Source of the DNA: Xanthomarina maritima
Lineage (GTDB): Bacteria; Bacteroidota; Bacteroidia; Flavobacteriales; Flavobacteriaceae
Reading direction: 5' to 3'
DNA: 64,000 nt
Assembly (NCBI RefSeq): GCF_008084905.1
Contig: NZ_VSFC01000052.1
Location: forward strand, 248,001 to 312,000
Of this stretch, positions 50,801 through 58,984 are shown piece after piece. The position numbers were made by a program, and so were the translations under genes. Within the stretch, counting starts at the first letter, position 1, and each line of letters begins with the position of its first letter. The notes beneath the pieces were generated by a model. It saw only the letters and a program-made list of their open reading frames with translations, was not told the DNA's origin and did no database searches.

Positions 50801-50808
50801 CAAAAATA
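50801..50808 (-). promoter_or_regulatory. Bacteroidota -7 box TATTTTTG for the kynurenine operon
   Basis: Full match to TAnnTTTG on the minus strand, 23 bp before the kynU TTG. It is the only good promoter candidate for the 9.6-kb operon that ends near 41178. Confidence 0.55.
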
Positions 50809-50894
50809 AGAATTATAAGTTTAGGAATGAAGTCTTAAAACCTACTTATATTATACAGCTCCTTTTTTTGTATCTTTATTAAAAACAAAATGGT

Positions 50895-51314
50895 ATGAGC
50901 AAAACTAAGGAATATTCAAATGGTGAAGTGACTATTGTTTGGAAGCCAGATGCATGCATTCATTCAGGAATATGTGTCAAAGGATTAGGTGATGTTTTTA
51001 AACCAAAGGAAAAACCTTGGATTAAAATTGATGCAGCTTCAACCGAAGATTTGGTGGATCAAGTTAAAGCCTGTCCTTCTGGTGCTTTGAGTTATTTTAT
51101 GAATGCTGAAGGAGATAAAACTATTGAAACTTTAGAAACAAAAGTTGAGGTTTTGGAAAATGGGCCATTATTAATTTATGGAACTTTAAATGTAACACAT
51201 AAAAATGGTAACCAAGAAGTGAAAAATAAAACAACTGCTTTTTGTAGATGTGGTTTATCCAATAACAAGCCTTTTTGTGATGGAACTCACGTAAAAGAAA
51301 ATTTTGCTGGTTAA
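50895..51314 (+). CDS. Fusion of YjdI-type ferredoxin domain and CDGSH iron-sulfur domain
   Basis: 139 residues. The first half (VTIVWKPDACIHSGICVKGLGDVFKPKEKPWIKIDAASTEDLVDQVKACPSGALSYF) is a YjdI/Fer4_19-type domain with cysteines at about 21, 27 and 59, typical of a small Fe-S site. The second half ends in FCRCGLSNNKPFCDGTH, the CDGSH signature, where three cysteines and a histidine hold a [2Fe-2S] cluster. The two domains are often separate proteins in other bacteria. Electron or cluster transfer is the likely role. Cytoplasmic; single gene divergent from kynU. Confidence 0.9.
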   Translation: MSKTKEYSNGEVTIVWKPDACIHSGICVKGLGDVFKPKEKPWIKIDAASTEDLVDQVKACPSGALSYFMNAEGDKTIETLETKVEVLENGPLLIYGTLNVTHKNGNQEVKNKTTAFCRCGLSNNKPFCDGTHVKENFAG

Positions 51315-51360
51315 AGAAAAAGTGCTCCAACTTGTTAGATGAAGCACTTTGAATATATAT

Positions 51361-51399
51361 AGACGCATATAGCGGAAAATTTATATAATATATACGTCT
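51361..51399. repeat. Imperfect inverted repeat between the CDGSH and redoxin-like genes
   Basis: AGACGCATATA and TATATACGTCT are reverse complements except for one position, around a 17-bp AT-rich loop. It lies between two convergent stop codons, without a T run directly after, so it is a weak terminator candidate at best. A separate 8-bp stem AAAGTGCT/AGCACTTT precedes it. Confidence 0.35.
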
Positions 51400-51426
51400 A
51401 ATAAAGGTGTTTTGGATGTTTTCATT

Positions 51427-52104
51427 TTAGTTTGATAAAAAATTGAAAATCTCTTTAGTTTGTTCTCTAATTGGTCTAAAGGTTGTTTTAGAGTCTGGGA
51501 ATTCAGGAAAAAAGTAAGTTATTACACCATTTTCATTCATTAGCATGTATCTAGGTACTACATGAAAGTGATTTGATTTTGACCAATCAGCAGTGTCTTT
51601 TAAGATAGGGAATTCTATTTTATTGAATGATGATTTATTTGCTTCTGAATTAACTATAAATGCTACCACATGGTATTGATTATTTTTGTTTAAAGCATTT
51701 AGTTTTTTAATCTCTTTTCTGGAAGGTTGAAACTTAGGATGTATAAAACAAACAACCGTTGGTTTCCCTAAGAAACGAGATTTAGCGTACCAATTATTGT
51801 TTAAATCTTGAAATTTAAAATCAGGAAACGGTTTGTTAAGTAACATTAAATAAAGATTTGAAGAAGTTGCTCTATTTTTGTTATTAATAACTGATCTAAA
51901 ATTTTTTATAATAGAATCATTTCTATTTACTTCTTCAAAAATTTCAACACTTATATAATTTGGTTCATTTTCTTTTTTTACTATTTCTAAATCTGAATGG
52001 TATTCGTCTTCTGTCATCAGTTTATCTCCAACTTTATAATAATTTTGAGATAATGACAAAAAAAATGATAATAGGAAAATGAAAAGGAGTAGGTTTTTTT
52101 TCAA
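51427..52104 (-). CDS. TlpA/redoxin-like secreted protein without the CxxC pair
   Basis: 225 residues. Signal peptide MKKNLLLFIFLLSFFLSLSQ. From about 93 the fold elements of a thioredoxin-like protein appear: FPDFKFQDLNNNWYAKSRFLGKPTVVCFIHPKFQPSRKEIKKLNALNKNNQYHVVAFIVNS, then ILKDTADWSKSNHFHVVPRYMLMNENGVITYFFP (with the cis-proline segment VVPRY). Where TlpA has WCxxC the sequence reads PKFQPS, so both redox cysteines are missing; only one cysteine (VVCF) remains nearby. It may have become a binding or structural protein. Single gene, function unknown. Confidence 0.7.
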   Translation of the reverse strand: MKKNLLLFIFLLSFFLSLSQNYYKVGDKLMTEDEYHSDLEIVKKENEPNYISVEIFEEVNRNDSIIKNFRSVINNKNRATSSNLYLMLLNKPFPDFKFQDLNNNWYAKSRFLGKPTVVCFIHPKFQPSRKEIKKLNALNKNNQYHVVAFIVNSEANKSSFNKIEFPILKDTADWSKSNHFHVVPRYMLMNENGVITYFFPEFPDSKTTFRPIREQTKEIFNFLSN

Positions 52105-52187
52105 AGTAGTTGGATTAGAATCATAAAGCCATAAATATAAGGAGTCTTAATTAGATATGATATCTTCGTTTTTAAAAACATAGAACA

Positions 52188-52988
52188 ATGAACAAATACG
52201 ATTCTTATTTTAATACCAACAAAGCCACTTGGAATGAGAAAGTAAAAATTCATTCTAAGAGTAACATGTATCAACTTGAGGATTTTAAGAATGGTAAATC
52301 TTCTTTGATGCCTTATGAGTTAAAAGCTCTTGGGAATGTTGAAGGGAAAAACCTGTTGCATTTACAATGTCATTTTGGGCAAGACACGTTGAGTTGGAGC
52401 AGGTTAGGAGCAAATTGTATTGGTATAGATTTAAGTGATGAAGGCATTAAACTTGCTAAAGCATTGAATAAAGAATTAAAGCTTGATGCAGAGTTTGTAT
52501 GTTGTAATGTGTTAGATACTTCTAAGCATGTTAAAAGTACTTTTGATATTGTTTTTACAAGTTATGGTGTAATAGGTTGGTTGCCAGATTTAAAGCCTTG
52601 GGGAAAAATGATTGCAGAAAGATTAAAAAAAGGTGGCATTTTTTACATGGTTGAATTTCATCCAATAGTTTGGATGTTCGATTACTTAGATGACAAACCT
52701 ATTATGACATATGGTTACATGCAAGACGGAGTGATTTATGAAGAGTATGAAGGCACTTATGCCAACACAGAATCTAAAATGATAAGTAAGGAGTATGGTT
52801 GGAATCATGGATTAAGTGAGGTGATTAATGCCTTAACTGAAGCTGGATTGCATATTGAATATTTGAATGAATATGATGGAAGTCCATATAACGTATTACC
52901 AGATTTAATTGAAAATACATCAGGTATGTTTACAACAAAAGACAAACTCTATCCTTTGATTTTTGAGATAAAAGCGACTAAAATCTAA
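52188..52988 (+). CDS. Class I SAM-dependent methyltransferase
   Basis: 266 residues. SAM motif LLHLQCHFGQDTLSWSRLGANCIGIDLSDEGIKLAKAL near 55-92, then FDIVFTSYGVIGWLPDLKPWGKMIAERLKKGGIFYMVEFHPIVWMFDYL near 122-170. HLQCHFGQDTLSWAR is a recurring form of motif I in flavobacterial small-molecule methyltransferases. The C-terminal part has WNHGLSEVINALTEAGLHIEYLNEYDGSPYNVLP, a typical substrate-cap region. Substrate unknown; no neighbouring pathway gene helps. Convergent with msrA, 13 bp apart. Confidence 0.85.
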   Translation: MNKYDSYFNTNKATWNEKVKIHSKSNMYQLEDFKNGKSSLMPYELKALGNVEGKNLLHLQCHFGQDTLSWSRLGANCIGIDLSDEGIKLAKALNKELKLDAEFVCCNVLDTSKHVKSTFDIVFTSYGVIGWLPDLKPWGKMIAERLKKGGIFYMVEFHPIVWMFDYLDDKPIMTYGYMQDGVIYEEYEGTYANTESKMISKEYGWNHGLSEVINALTEAGLHIEYLNEYDGSPYNVLPDLIENTSGMFTTKDKLYPLIFEIKATKI

Positions 52989-53001
52989 AGGCCATAAAAT
53001 A

Positions 53002-53670
53002 TTAGTGTTTATTATCCTTCAATAATTCCGGAAATTTAGATTTAAACTTGTTTAGCCTTGGAATAGATACATTTTGGACATAAGGATCTTCTGGGTGGAG
53101 TTTTTCATAGTTTTGATGATAGTCTTCAGCTACCCAAAATTTTTGAAATGGATACACTTCGGCTGCAATAGTTGCATTCAATTTTTTGGATAAATTCTCT
53201 TTTTTAGATTCTATAATCTGCTTTTGTTCTTCGTTTAGATAGAATATTATAGAGCGATATTGTGAGCCTGTGTCTGGGCCTTGACCATTTACTTGAGTTG
53301 GGTTTTGTGAACCAAAATATACATCTACCAAAGTAGAGAAATTAATTATATCTGGATTATAAATTACTTCAACGGCTTCTGCATGTCCTGTTTTTCCAGT
53401 ATTACTTGATGCGTATGTTGGGTTTTTGGTATGTCCTCCAGCATAACCAGAAATTACTTCCTCAACACCAATAACACTTTCATAAACAGCTTCCACACAC
53501 CAAAAACAACCACTAGCAAAATAGGCTTTTGCTAATCCATTTTGTATTGGAACTTCAACTGGTTTAGCATTTATTATGGATTGCTGCTTAGGGTTTTCTT
53601 GAGCTAAGTTGTTACAGCTAAATAGTAACATAATAATGATTGAAGAAAATATAGATTTTAGGTAAGGCAT
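53002..53670 (-). CDS. msrA: Peptide methionine-(S)-S-oxide reductase MsrA, lipoprotein
   Basis: 222 residues with a lipoprotein signal (MPYLKSIFSSIIIMLLFSC, Cys19). It repairs S-oxidised methionine in exported proteins. The active cysteine is C55 in ASGCFWCVEAVYESVIGVEEVISGYAGG; further marks are KTGHAEAVEVIYNP near 92, VYFGSQNPTQVNGQGPDTGSQYRSIIF near 113 and FQKFWVAEDYHQNYEKLHP near 175. C58 (CFWC) is also present. A resolving cysteine further on is not obvious, and no MsrB domain is fused. Likely anchored in the periplasmic leaflet. Confidence 0.95.
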   Translation of the reverse strand: MPYLKSIFSSIIIMLLFSCNNLAQENPKQQSIINAKPVEVPIQNGLAKAYFASGCFWCVEAVYESVIGVEEVISGYAGGHTKNPTYASSNTGKTGHAEAVEVIYNPDIINFSTLVDVYFGSQNPTQVNGQGPDTGSQYRSIIFYLNEEQKQIIESKKENLSKKLNATIAAEVYPFQKFWVAEDYHQNYEKLHPEDPYVQNVSIPRLNKFKSKFPELLKDNKH

Positions 53671-53730
53671 CTTATAATAATTTTGTTTGGTAAGTCGGAA
53701 GATGGTTGAATTCCTATCAAAAAGTATGAA

Positions 53731-53760
53731 AAAAAAGCCTTCATTTTTATGAAGGCTTTT
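53731..53760 (-). terminator. Rho-independent terminator after the zinc-ribbon-family gene
   Basis: Minus strand: AAAAGCCTTCAT, 4-nt loop, ATGAAGGCTTTT and a run of eight T in total. It follows the stop codon at 53781 by 20 bp. Confidence 0.85.
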
Positions 53761-53780
53761 AAATATATTGTTTGTTTGGT

Positions 53781-54560
53781 TTATAGTTTTGCAAACATTT
53801 TTTCCATTTTAGCTTTTTCTTCTTCAGCTAATTCTGCATCAACAAGAATACGTCCACTATGCTCATCTGTAATAATTTTTTTACGAGAAGCAATCTCCAT
53901 CTGTACTTGTGGTGGAATGGTAAAGAAAGAACCACCAGAAGCACCTCTTTCAATAGCTACTACAGCAAGACCGTTTTTTACATTGGTTCTAATTCTCGTG
54001 TAAGCTTTTATTAAACGTTCTTCAATATTAGCTTTATAATCTTCAGATTTTTTAATTAAAGCAGCTTCTTCTTTTTCTGTTTCAGCTAGAATAGCATCAA
54101 GTTCACTCTTTTTGTGTTTTAAGTGAGTTTGACGCGCCTTTAAACGTTCTTTAGTTTCAGAAATAACCACTTTTTTCTGTTCTATTTGAACTTTAAACTC
54201 TTTAATGTGTTTGTCTGCTAATTCAATTTCTAATTCTTGAAATTCAATTTCTTTAGTAATCGAGTTGTATTCTCTGTTATTTCTAACATTTTTTTGTTGC
54301 TCGCTGTATTTTTTAATTAACGCTTTAGATTCTTCAATAAGATTCTTTTTGTCGCCAATTTGATTGTCTATAGAGTCTAAACTTGATTCAAGTTTCTCTA
54401 ATCTGGTACTTAATCCAGCAACTTCATCTTCTAAATCACGAACCTCTAAAGGAAGTTCTCCACGAACATTTCTAATTTCATCGATACGAGAATCGACAAG
54501 TTGTAAGTCGTATAAATCTCTTAAACGCTCTTCTACAGTTGCTTCTTTCTTTTTTGCCAT
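53781..54560 (-). CDS. Zinc-ribbon-family (CT398/DUF164-like) coiled-coil protein without the four cysteines
   Basis: 259 residues: a long antiparallel coiled coil from about 30 to 180 (RLEKLESSLDSIDNQIGDKK, KVVISETKERLKARQTHLKHK), then RTNVKNGLAVVAIERGASGGSFFTIPPQVQMEIASRKKIITDEHSGRILVD. In other members the last part is a zinc ribbon with CGGC and CxxC; here the spots read SGGS and DEHS, so no zinc can be bound. The PPQ and GRIL strings still show the fold. Linked in this phylum to the downstream partner of the NIF3-like gene, 3 bp upstream of it, so the two form an operon. Function unclear, possibly nucleic-acid or lipid-linked. Confidence 0.85.
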   Translation of the reverse strand: MAKKKEATVEERLRDLYDLQLVDSRIDEIRNVRGELPLEVRDLEDEVAGLSTRLEKLESSLDSIDNQIGDKKNLIEESKALIKKYSEQQKNVRNNREYNSITKEIEFQELEIELADKHIKEFKVQIEQKKVVISETKERLKARQTHLKHKKSELDAILAETEKEEAALIKKSEDYKANIEERLIKAYTRIRTNVKNGLAVVAIERGASGGSFFTIPPQVQMEIASRKKIITDEHSGRILVDAELAEEEKAKMEKMFAKL

Positions 54561-54563
54561 AGT

Positions 54564-55658
54564 TTAAAAATACTTAACAGGATTGGTGTTTGTCCTTGAT
54601 AAAACGATTGCAAAATTAGTAATTTTTTTTGTAAGATATGCAACTAAAAGGTTTTTTGTGAATTGTTCGCTTTCATAATGTCCAATATCTGCCAAAACAA
54701 TCTGATTTTCAGCCCTAAAAAAGTCGTGATACTTTAAATCTGAAGTAATAAAAACATCGGCATTTGCAGCTTTGGCAGCAGCAATAGCAAAACTACCTGA
54801 ACCTCCTAAAACAGCAATTTTTTTAATGTTATTTTGAAGCAGTTTAGAATGTCTAATACATTCTGTATTCATGTTGGTTTTTAAAAGATTAAGAAACTCC
54901 TTTTCTGACATGTCATTTTCAAGCTCTCCAATCATTCCCATACCAATATGTTGGTTTTTGTTTTCTAGTGTTGTTATTTCATAAGCCACTTCTTCGTAAG
55001 AATGTGTTTTAAAAAGTGATTGAAGGATTTTAGACTCTAAATGTTTAGGAAAAGTGACTGAAATTTGTGTCTCACTTTCAAAGTGGGTTTCTCCTTTCTT
55101 TCCTTTTTTTGGATTGGAATTTTCGTTGCCTTTATATGTGCCAACACCTTCTGTGTTAAAACTGCAATTATTGTAATTGCCAATGCTTCCAGCTCCTGCT
55201 TTAAACAATGCACTTCTAAGTGTTTCAGCTTCATCCTTAGGAACAAAGGTGATGAGTTTTTTTATGGTTTGAGGTTGAGGTATTAATATGCTTTTATTTA
55301 TTAAACCTAATTTTTCGCAAATCATGTGGTTAACGCCTTGATAAGAGTTGTCTAATGCTGTATGCATGGCATAAATGGCAATGTCGTTTTTTAAGGCTTT
55401 CATAACAACACGTTCTACATAAGTTTTACCAGTAAGTTTTTTTAGTCCTTTAAAAATAATTGGATGAAAACTCACAATCAGGTTACATTTAGCTTTAATA
55501 GCTTCATCAACAACACTTTCTAAAGTGTCTAAAGTTACTAATACGCCTTTTAATTTTGAATTTTTATCGCCAACAAGAAGACCAACGTTATCAAAATCTT
55601 CTGCGTAAGCCAATGGAGAAAGAGTTTCAATATGATCTATGACATCTTGAACAATCAT
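54564..55658 (-). CDS. NIF3-like dinuclear metal centre hexameric protein (YqfO type)
   Basis: 364 residues. The N-terminal NIF3 half shows SPLAYAEDFDNVGLLVGD near 14-31 and SFHPIIFKGLKKLTG near 64-78 (metal histidine), then YAMHTALDNSYQGVNHM near 96; the end has KIAVLGGSGSFAIAAAKAANADVFITSDLKYHDFFRAENQIVLADIGHYESE near 281-332, with the second group of metal ligands. Between them a PII-like insert (KLITFVPKDEAETLRSALF...) identifies the longer YqfO form. These hexamers are sometimes annotated as GTP cyclohydrolase I type 2, but activity is not well established. Own -7 box at 55683. Confidence 0.92.
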   Translation of the reverse strand: MIVQDVIDHIETLSPLAYAEDFDNVGLLVGDKNSKLKGVLVTLDTLESVVDEAIKAKCNLIVSFHPIIFKGLKKLTGKTYVERVVMKALKNDIAIYAMHTALDNSYQGVNHMICEKLGLINKSILIPQPQTIKKLITFVPKDEAETLRSALFKAGAGSIGNYNNCSFNTEGVGTYKGNENSNPKKGKKGETHFESETQISVTFPKHLESKILQSLFKTHSYEEVAYEITTLENKNQHIGMGMIGELENDMSEKEFLNLLKTNMNTECIRHSKLLQNNIKKIAVLGGSGSFAIAAAKAANADVFITSDLKYHDFFRAENQIVLADIGHYESEQFTKNLLVAYLTKKITNFAIVLSRTNTNPVKYF

Positions 55659-55682
55659 AATTTTATGTTATTAAGTTTCAAA

Positions 55683-55690
55683 CAAAGATA
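55683..55690 (-). promoter_or_regulatory. Bacteroidota -7 box TATCTTTG for the NIF3-like operon
   Basis: Full match to TAnnTTTG on the minus strand, 24 bp before the ATG at 55658 and 20 bp from the divergent lpxK start. Confidence 0.55.
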
Positions 55691-55710
55691 AAATTTTTAA
55701 TTTCGCTTTA

Positions 55711-56715
55711 ATGAAATTCTTACGTTACATCTTATTTCCTATAGTTCCAATTTATTTTGTAGTAACTTGGACTAGAAATATATTGTATGATTTTGGATGG
55801 AAAAAAAGTAAATCTTATAAGTTACCAATAATTTGTGTTGGGAATTTAAGTGTTGGAGGAACTGGTAAATCTCCAATGATTGAATATTTAATTAGATTAT
55901 TAAAAACAGATTTTACGCTGGCAACTTTAAGTAGAGGTTATAAACGTGAAAGTTCTGGATTTAAATTAGCTAACAATTCGGATTCTGCAAAGAGTATTGG
56001 TGATGAACCTTTTCAGTTTTATAATAAATTTGGACAAGATATATTAGTTTCTGTTGATGCAAACAGACAACATGGTATTGAAAGTTTAAAAGATCTAAAT
56101 GTAAAACCAGAAATTATATTATTAGATGATGCTTTTCAGCATAGAAAAGTAAAAGCTGGATTTAATATCTTGCTTACTACCTATAATAATTTATACTGTT
56201 TTGATATGGTGCTTCCTACAGGAAATTTAAGAGAACCAAGAAGTGGAGCAAAAAGAGCTAATATAATTGTTGTAACTAAATGTCCAGTTTCTATTACAGA
56301 ACAAGAAAAGGAACGTATAGTTTCAAAGTTAAAACCAACTAATAAGCAACTGGTATTTTTTAGTACTATTAGCTATTCTAATAAGGTGTTTTCAATAGAC
56401 AAGGAGTTAGAAGTATCTCTTTTAAGACACTTTACTTTGGTTACTGGTATTGCCAATGCTAACCCTTTAGTAGATTATTTAAAAACTAAAGGATTAGAAT
56501 TTAAACACTTTAATTTTAAAGATCATCATGTGTTTACTGAAAAGGAGGTTGATGATTTATCTGATTTTGAATGCATAGTAACAACAGAAAAAGATTTTAT
56601 GCGTTTAAAATCTGAAAGAAAATTACAGAACAAATTATATTACTTACCTATAGAAATTTCAATTGATAGAGCAGAGGTGTTTAATAATCTGGTTTTAGAT
56701 TATGTAAAAAATTAA
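55711..56715 (+). CDS. lpxK: Tetraacyldisaccharide 4'-kinase LpxK
   Basis: 334 residues. It phosphorylates the 4' position of the lipid A disaccharide at the inner membrane, so the organism makes lipid A. An N-terminal membrane helix (LRYILFPIVPIYFVVTWTRNILYDFG) is followed by the P-loop region CVGNLSVGGTGKSPMIEYLI (Walker A near 48-55), then LSRGYKR near 74, GDEPFQF near 96, VSVDANRQHGIESL, LLDDAFQHRKV near 137-146 and ILLTTYNNLYCFDMVLPTGNLREPRSGAKRAN. C-terminal VTTEKDFMRL is typical. Its stop overlaps the stop of the convergent kinase gene in TTAA. Confidence 0.95.
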   Translation: MKFLRYILFPIVPIYFVVTWTRNILYDFGWKKSKSYKLPIICVGNLSVGGTGKSPMIEYLIRLLKTDFTLATLSRGYKRESSGFKLANNSDSAKSIGDEPFQFYNKFGQDILVSVDANRQHGIESLKDLNVKPEIILLDDAFQHRKVKAGFNILLTTYNNLYCFDMVLPTGNLREPRSGAKRANIIVVTKCPVSITEQEKERIVSKLKPTNKQLVFFSTISYSNKVFSIDKELEVSLLRHFTLVTGIANANPLVDYLKTKGLEFKHFNFKDHHVFTEKEVDDLSDFECIVTTEKDFMRLKSERKLQNKLYYLPIEISIDRAEVFNNLVLDYVKN

Positions 56716-58937
56716 ACAGTTTCAGAATCTTGTTTAATTAATGCTTCAAAAAGTTTCTTTTCAAAATCTTCTTGTTTAAAAGGTTTAGAGATAATATCGT
56801 CAAAACCAGCTTCATCAAACTCATGCATTTTATCTTCTAGAGTTACAGCAGTAAGAGCAAAAATGGTTATTTCTTTATTGAATGTTCTAATTATTCTAGT
56901 GGCTTCAAGACCGCTAATTCCAGGCATATGAATATCCATTAAAACAACATGGTATTTTTTGTTTTTAACCATTTCAACGGCATCTTCTCCATTGTCTATG
57001 ACATCACAATTTAATTTCATTTTATTAAGGATTTTCTTAGTAATCATTTGATTGATTTTATTATCCTCAACAACTAGAATATTTATGTCTTTTAAATCTA
57101 TCTCATTAATATCTTTAAAATAATTAACCTGTTTAACTTTTGCTACTTTTTCAGCATATTTAAGAGGTAATTCGAAAATAAATTTGGAACCTTTACCAAG
57201 CTCACTTTCTAAAGAAATGGTTCCTTTTAAAATTTGAATTAATCCTTTAACAATAGAAAGACCTAATCCAGTACCTCCATATTTTCTGTTAATTTGAATA
57301 GACCCTTGTGAAAAACTCTCAAACAATTGATTTTGCTTTTCTTGACTAATACCAATTCCATTATCTTCTATTTCAAATCTAACAGTAAATTGATCATTAT
57401 TTTTTGCAATTTGATAAGCTCTAACCCAAATATCTCCATCTTTTGTAAATTTTATTGCATTACCAATTAAATTTATTAGAATCTGAGAGATTTTAATTTG
57501 GTCTGCAAAGAAATTCTCAGGAAGATTAGTGTCATATTCCAGATGAATATTAATATTATTATCTGTAGCAGAATTATTAAGTGCTGCAATAATATTGGTT
57601 ATTTTCTTCTTAAGGCTAAAAGCTTCAGGTTCTATCTCTACTTTATTTGCTTCAATTTTATTAATTTGAAGTATATCGTTAATAAAAGTCAATAAATAAT
57701 CACCTGAAAACTTAAGCGATTTTAAATGTTGTATTTGATTTGGTTTTGGGTTTTCTTCTAACAACATGTTTGTTAATCCAGTAACTGCATATAGAGGAGT
57801 TCTTAGCTCATGTGTAACAGTTGACAAGAAATTAGCTTTTGTTTTAGAAGCAAGCTCTGCTTTTTCTTTAGAAACAATTAATTCTGCATTTTTTTTGTGC
57901 AGCATATTATTTGTCTTTAACCTAATGTTATTGTTTTTATATAAAGACAAGGTTAATAAAGATAAAATAGTAATAAGTGCAATACTTAAAATAGTAGTAA
58001 GTTTATTTAAATTGTTTGCAGCTTTTTGTTCTTCTAGATTAGCAAGTTGTTCTTTTTGATACTCTGTTTGATTTTCAATAAGTAATTGCATTCTCTTTTC
58101 TTGAGACATATTACTTCTTTTAACCTCAATAAGCGAATCTGATAATGCAATATGTTTCTTTAAATATTCGTTTGCTAATTTATAATTACCAGTTTCTTGG
58201 TTTAAATTACTTAAAACTAAATATCCATTATTTATTACATTATTAAATTTGTTTTTTTTGGCTAGGGCTAAACCTTCATTTGCTTGATTGATAGCTCCAG
58301 TGGCATCATTTAAATAAAATAATGAAGTTCCTAAATTTATTTTAGCACTGCTTAAAATTTTATCTAAATCATATCTTCTTGCTACTGTAATGGATTTTAA
58401 TAAATGCTGCTTTGCATTTTCATAATCTTTTAAGTGGATATATGTAATACCTTCATTTAATAAGACTTCAGCAACAAAATTATTTAAATCTTCTTGTTCA
58501 AAAAGAGTTTTTGAAGACTTATAATAATCAAGAGCTTGTTGGTATTGTTTTTTGCTTGTGTAAACGTTACCTAATGTTTTGTAGGTTTCAGCTAGATTGA
58601 TATCGTCTTTTGCAAAACGTTGTACTTCATTTGCCTTAATAAGAGATTTAATAGCTTCATCAGGCTCTTCAATAATGTATTGTAGCTTTCCAATTTTGGA
58701 ATAAATAATACCAATACTTTTCTTATTGTCTATTTTTATTGCAAGTTGTAGTGCCTCGTTATATTTTTCACGAGCCTCATAATAGGCGTTTTTGTCTATA
58801 TCTTGTTGTGCTTGATCAATTCTAAAATTGATTGTGTTTTGGATTGTTTCTTCATCTTCATCAATAGTGGATTGAGATGAAGCACTAAAGCTCAACAACA
58901 TTATAATAGCACATATGTAATTGTTGATTCGGGACAT
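56712..58937 (-). CDS. TPR-containing hybrid sensor histidine kinase with receiver domain
   Basis: 741 residues. A signal peptide (to about 22) leads to a periplasmic-side array of TPR repeats (about 35-290), a coil, one membrane helix (about 313-333), then the cytoplasmic kinase: HisKA with phospho-acceptor H376 in STVTHELRTPLYAV, an N box in NLIGNAIKFTKDGD near 489, G boxes DNGIGI and GGTGLGLSIVKGL, and a C-terminal receiver with phospho-acceptor D668 in VVLMDIHMPG. There is no output domain, so the phosphate must pass to a separate Hpt or regulator not seen here. The input ligand is unknown. Own -7 box at 58958. Confidence 0.93.
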   Translation of the reverse strand: MSRINNYICAIIMLLSFSASSQSTIDEDEETIQNTINFRIDQAQQDIDKNAYYEAREKYNEALQLAIKIDNKKSIGIIYSKIGKLQYIIEEPDEAIKSLIKANEVQRFAKDDINLAETYKTLGNVYTSKKQYQQALDYYKSSKTLFEQEDLNNFVAEVLLNEGITYIHLKDYENAKQHLLKSITVARRYDLDKILSSAKINLGTSLFYLNDATGAINQANEGLALAKKNKFNNVINNGYLVLSNLNQETGNYKLANEYLKKHIALSDSLIEVKRSNMSQEKRMQLLIENQTEYQKEQLANLEEQKAANNLNKLTTILSIALITILSLLTLSLYKNNNIRLKTNNMLHKKNAELIVSKEKAELASKTKANFLSTVTHELRTPLYAVTGLTNMLLEENPKPNQIQHLKSLKFSGDYLLTFINDILQINKIEANKVEIEPEAFSLKKKITNIIAALNNSATDNNINIHLEYDTNLPENFFADQIKISQILINLIGNAIKFTKDGDIWVRAYQIAKNNDQFTVRFEIEDNGIGISQEKQNQLFESFSQGSIQINRKYGGTGLGLSIVKGLIQILKGTISLESELGKGSKFIFELPLKYAEKVAKVKQVNYFKDINEIDLKDINILVVEDNKINQMITKKILNKMKLNCDVIDNGEDAVEMVKNKKYHVVLMDIHMPGISGLEATRIIRTFNKEITIFALTAVTLEDKMHEFDEAGFDDIISKPFKQEDFEKKLFEALIKQDSETV

Positions 58938-58957
58938 TTTTTAAATCAATAATAAAA

Positions 58958-58965
58958 CAAATATA
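58958..58965 (-). promoter_or_regulatory. Bacteroidota -7 box TATATTTG for the hybrid kinase gene
   Basis: Full match to TAnnTTTG on the minus strand, 20 bp before the ATG at 58937. Confidence 0.5.
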
Positions 58966-58984
58966 AATATTTATTCGATAAAAG

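Noticed and set aside
50890-50892. ATG five nucleotides upstream of the YjdI-CDGSH start
   Set aside because: It is out of frame with the conserved protein; the ATG at 50895 gives the family start.
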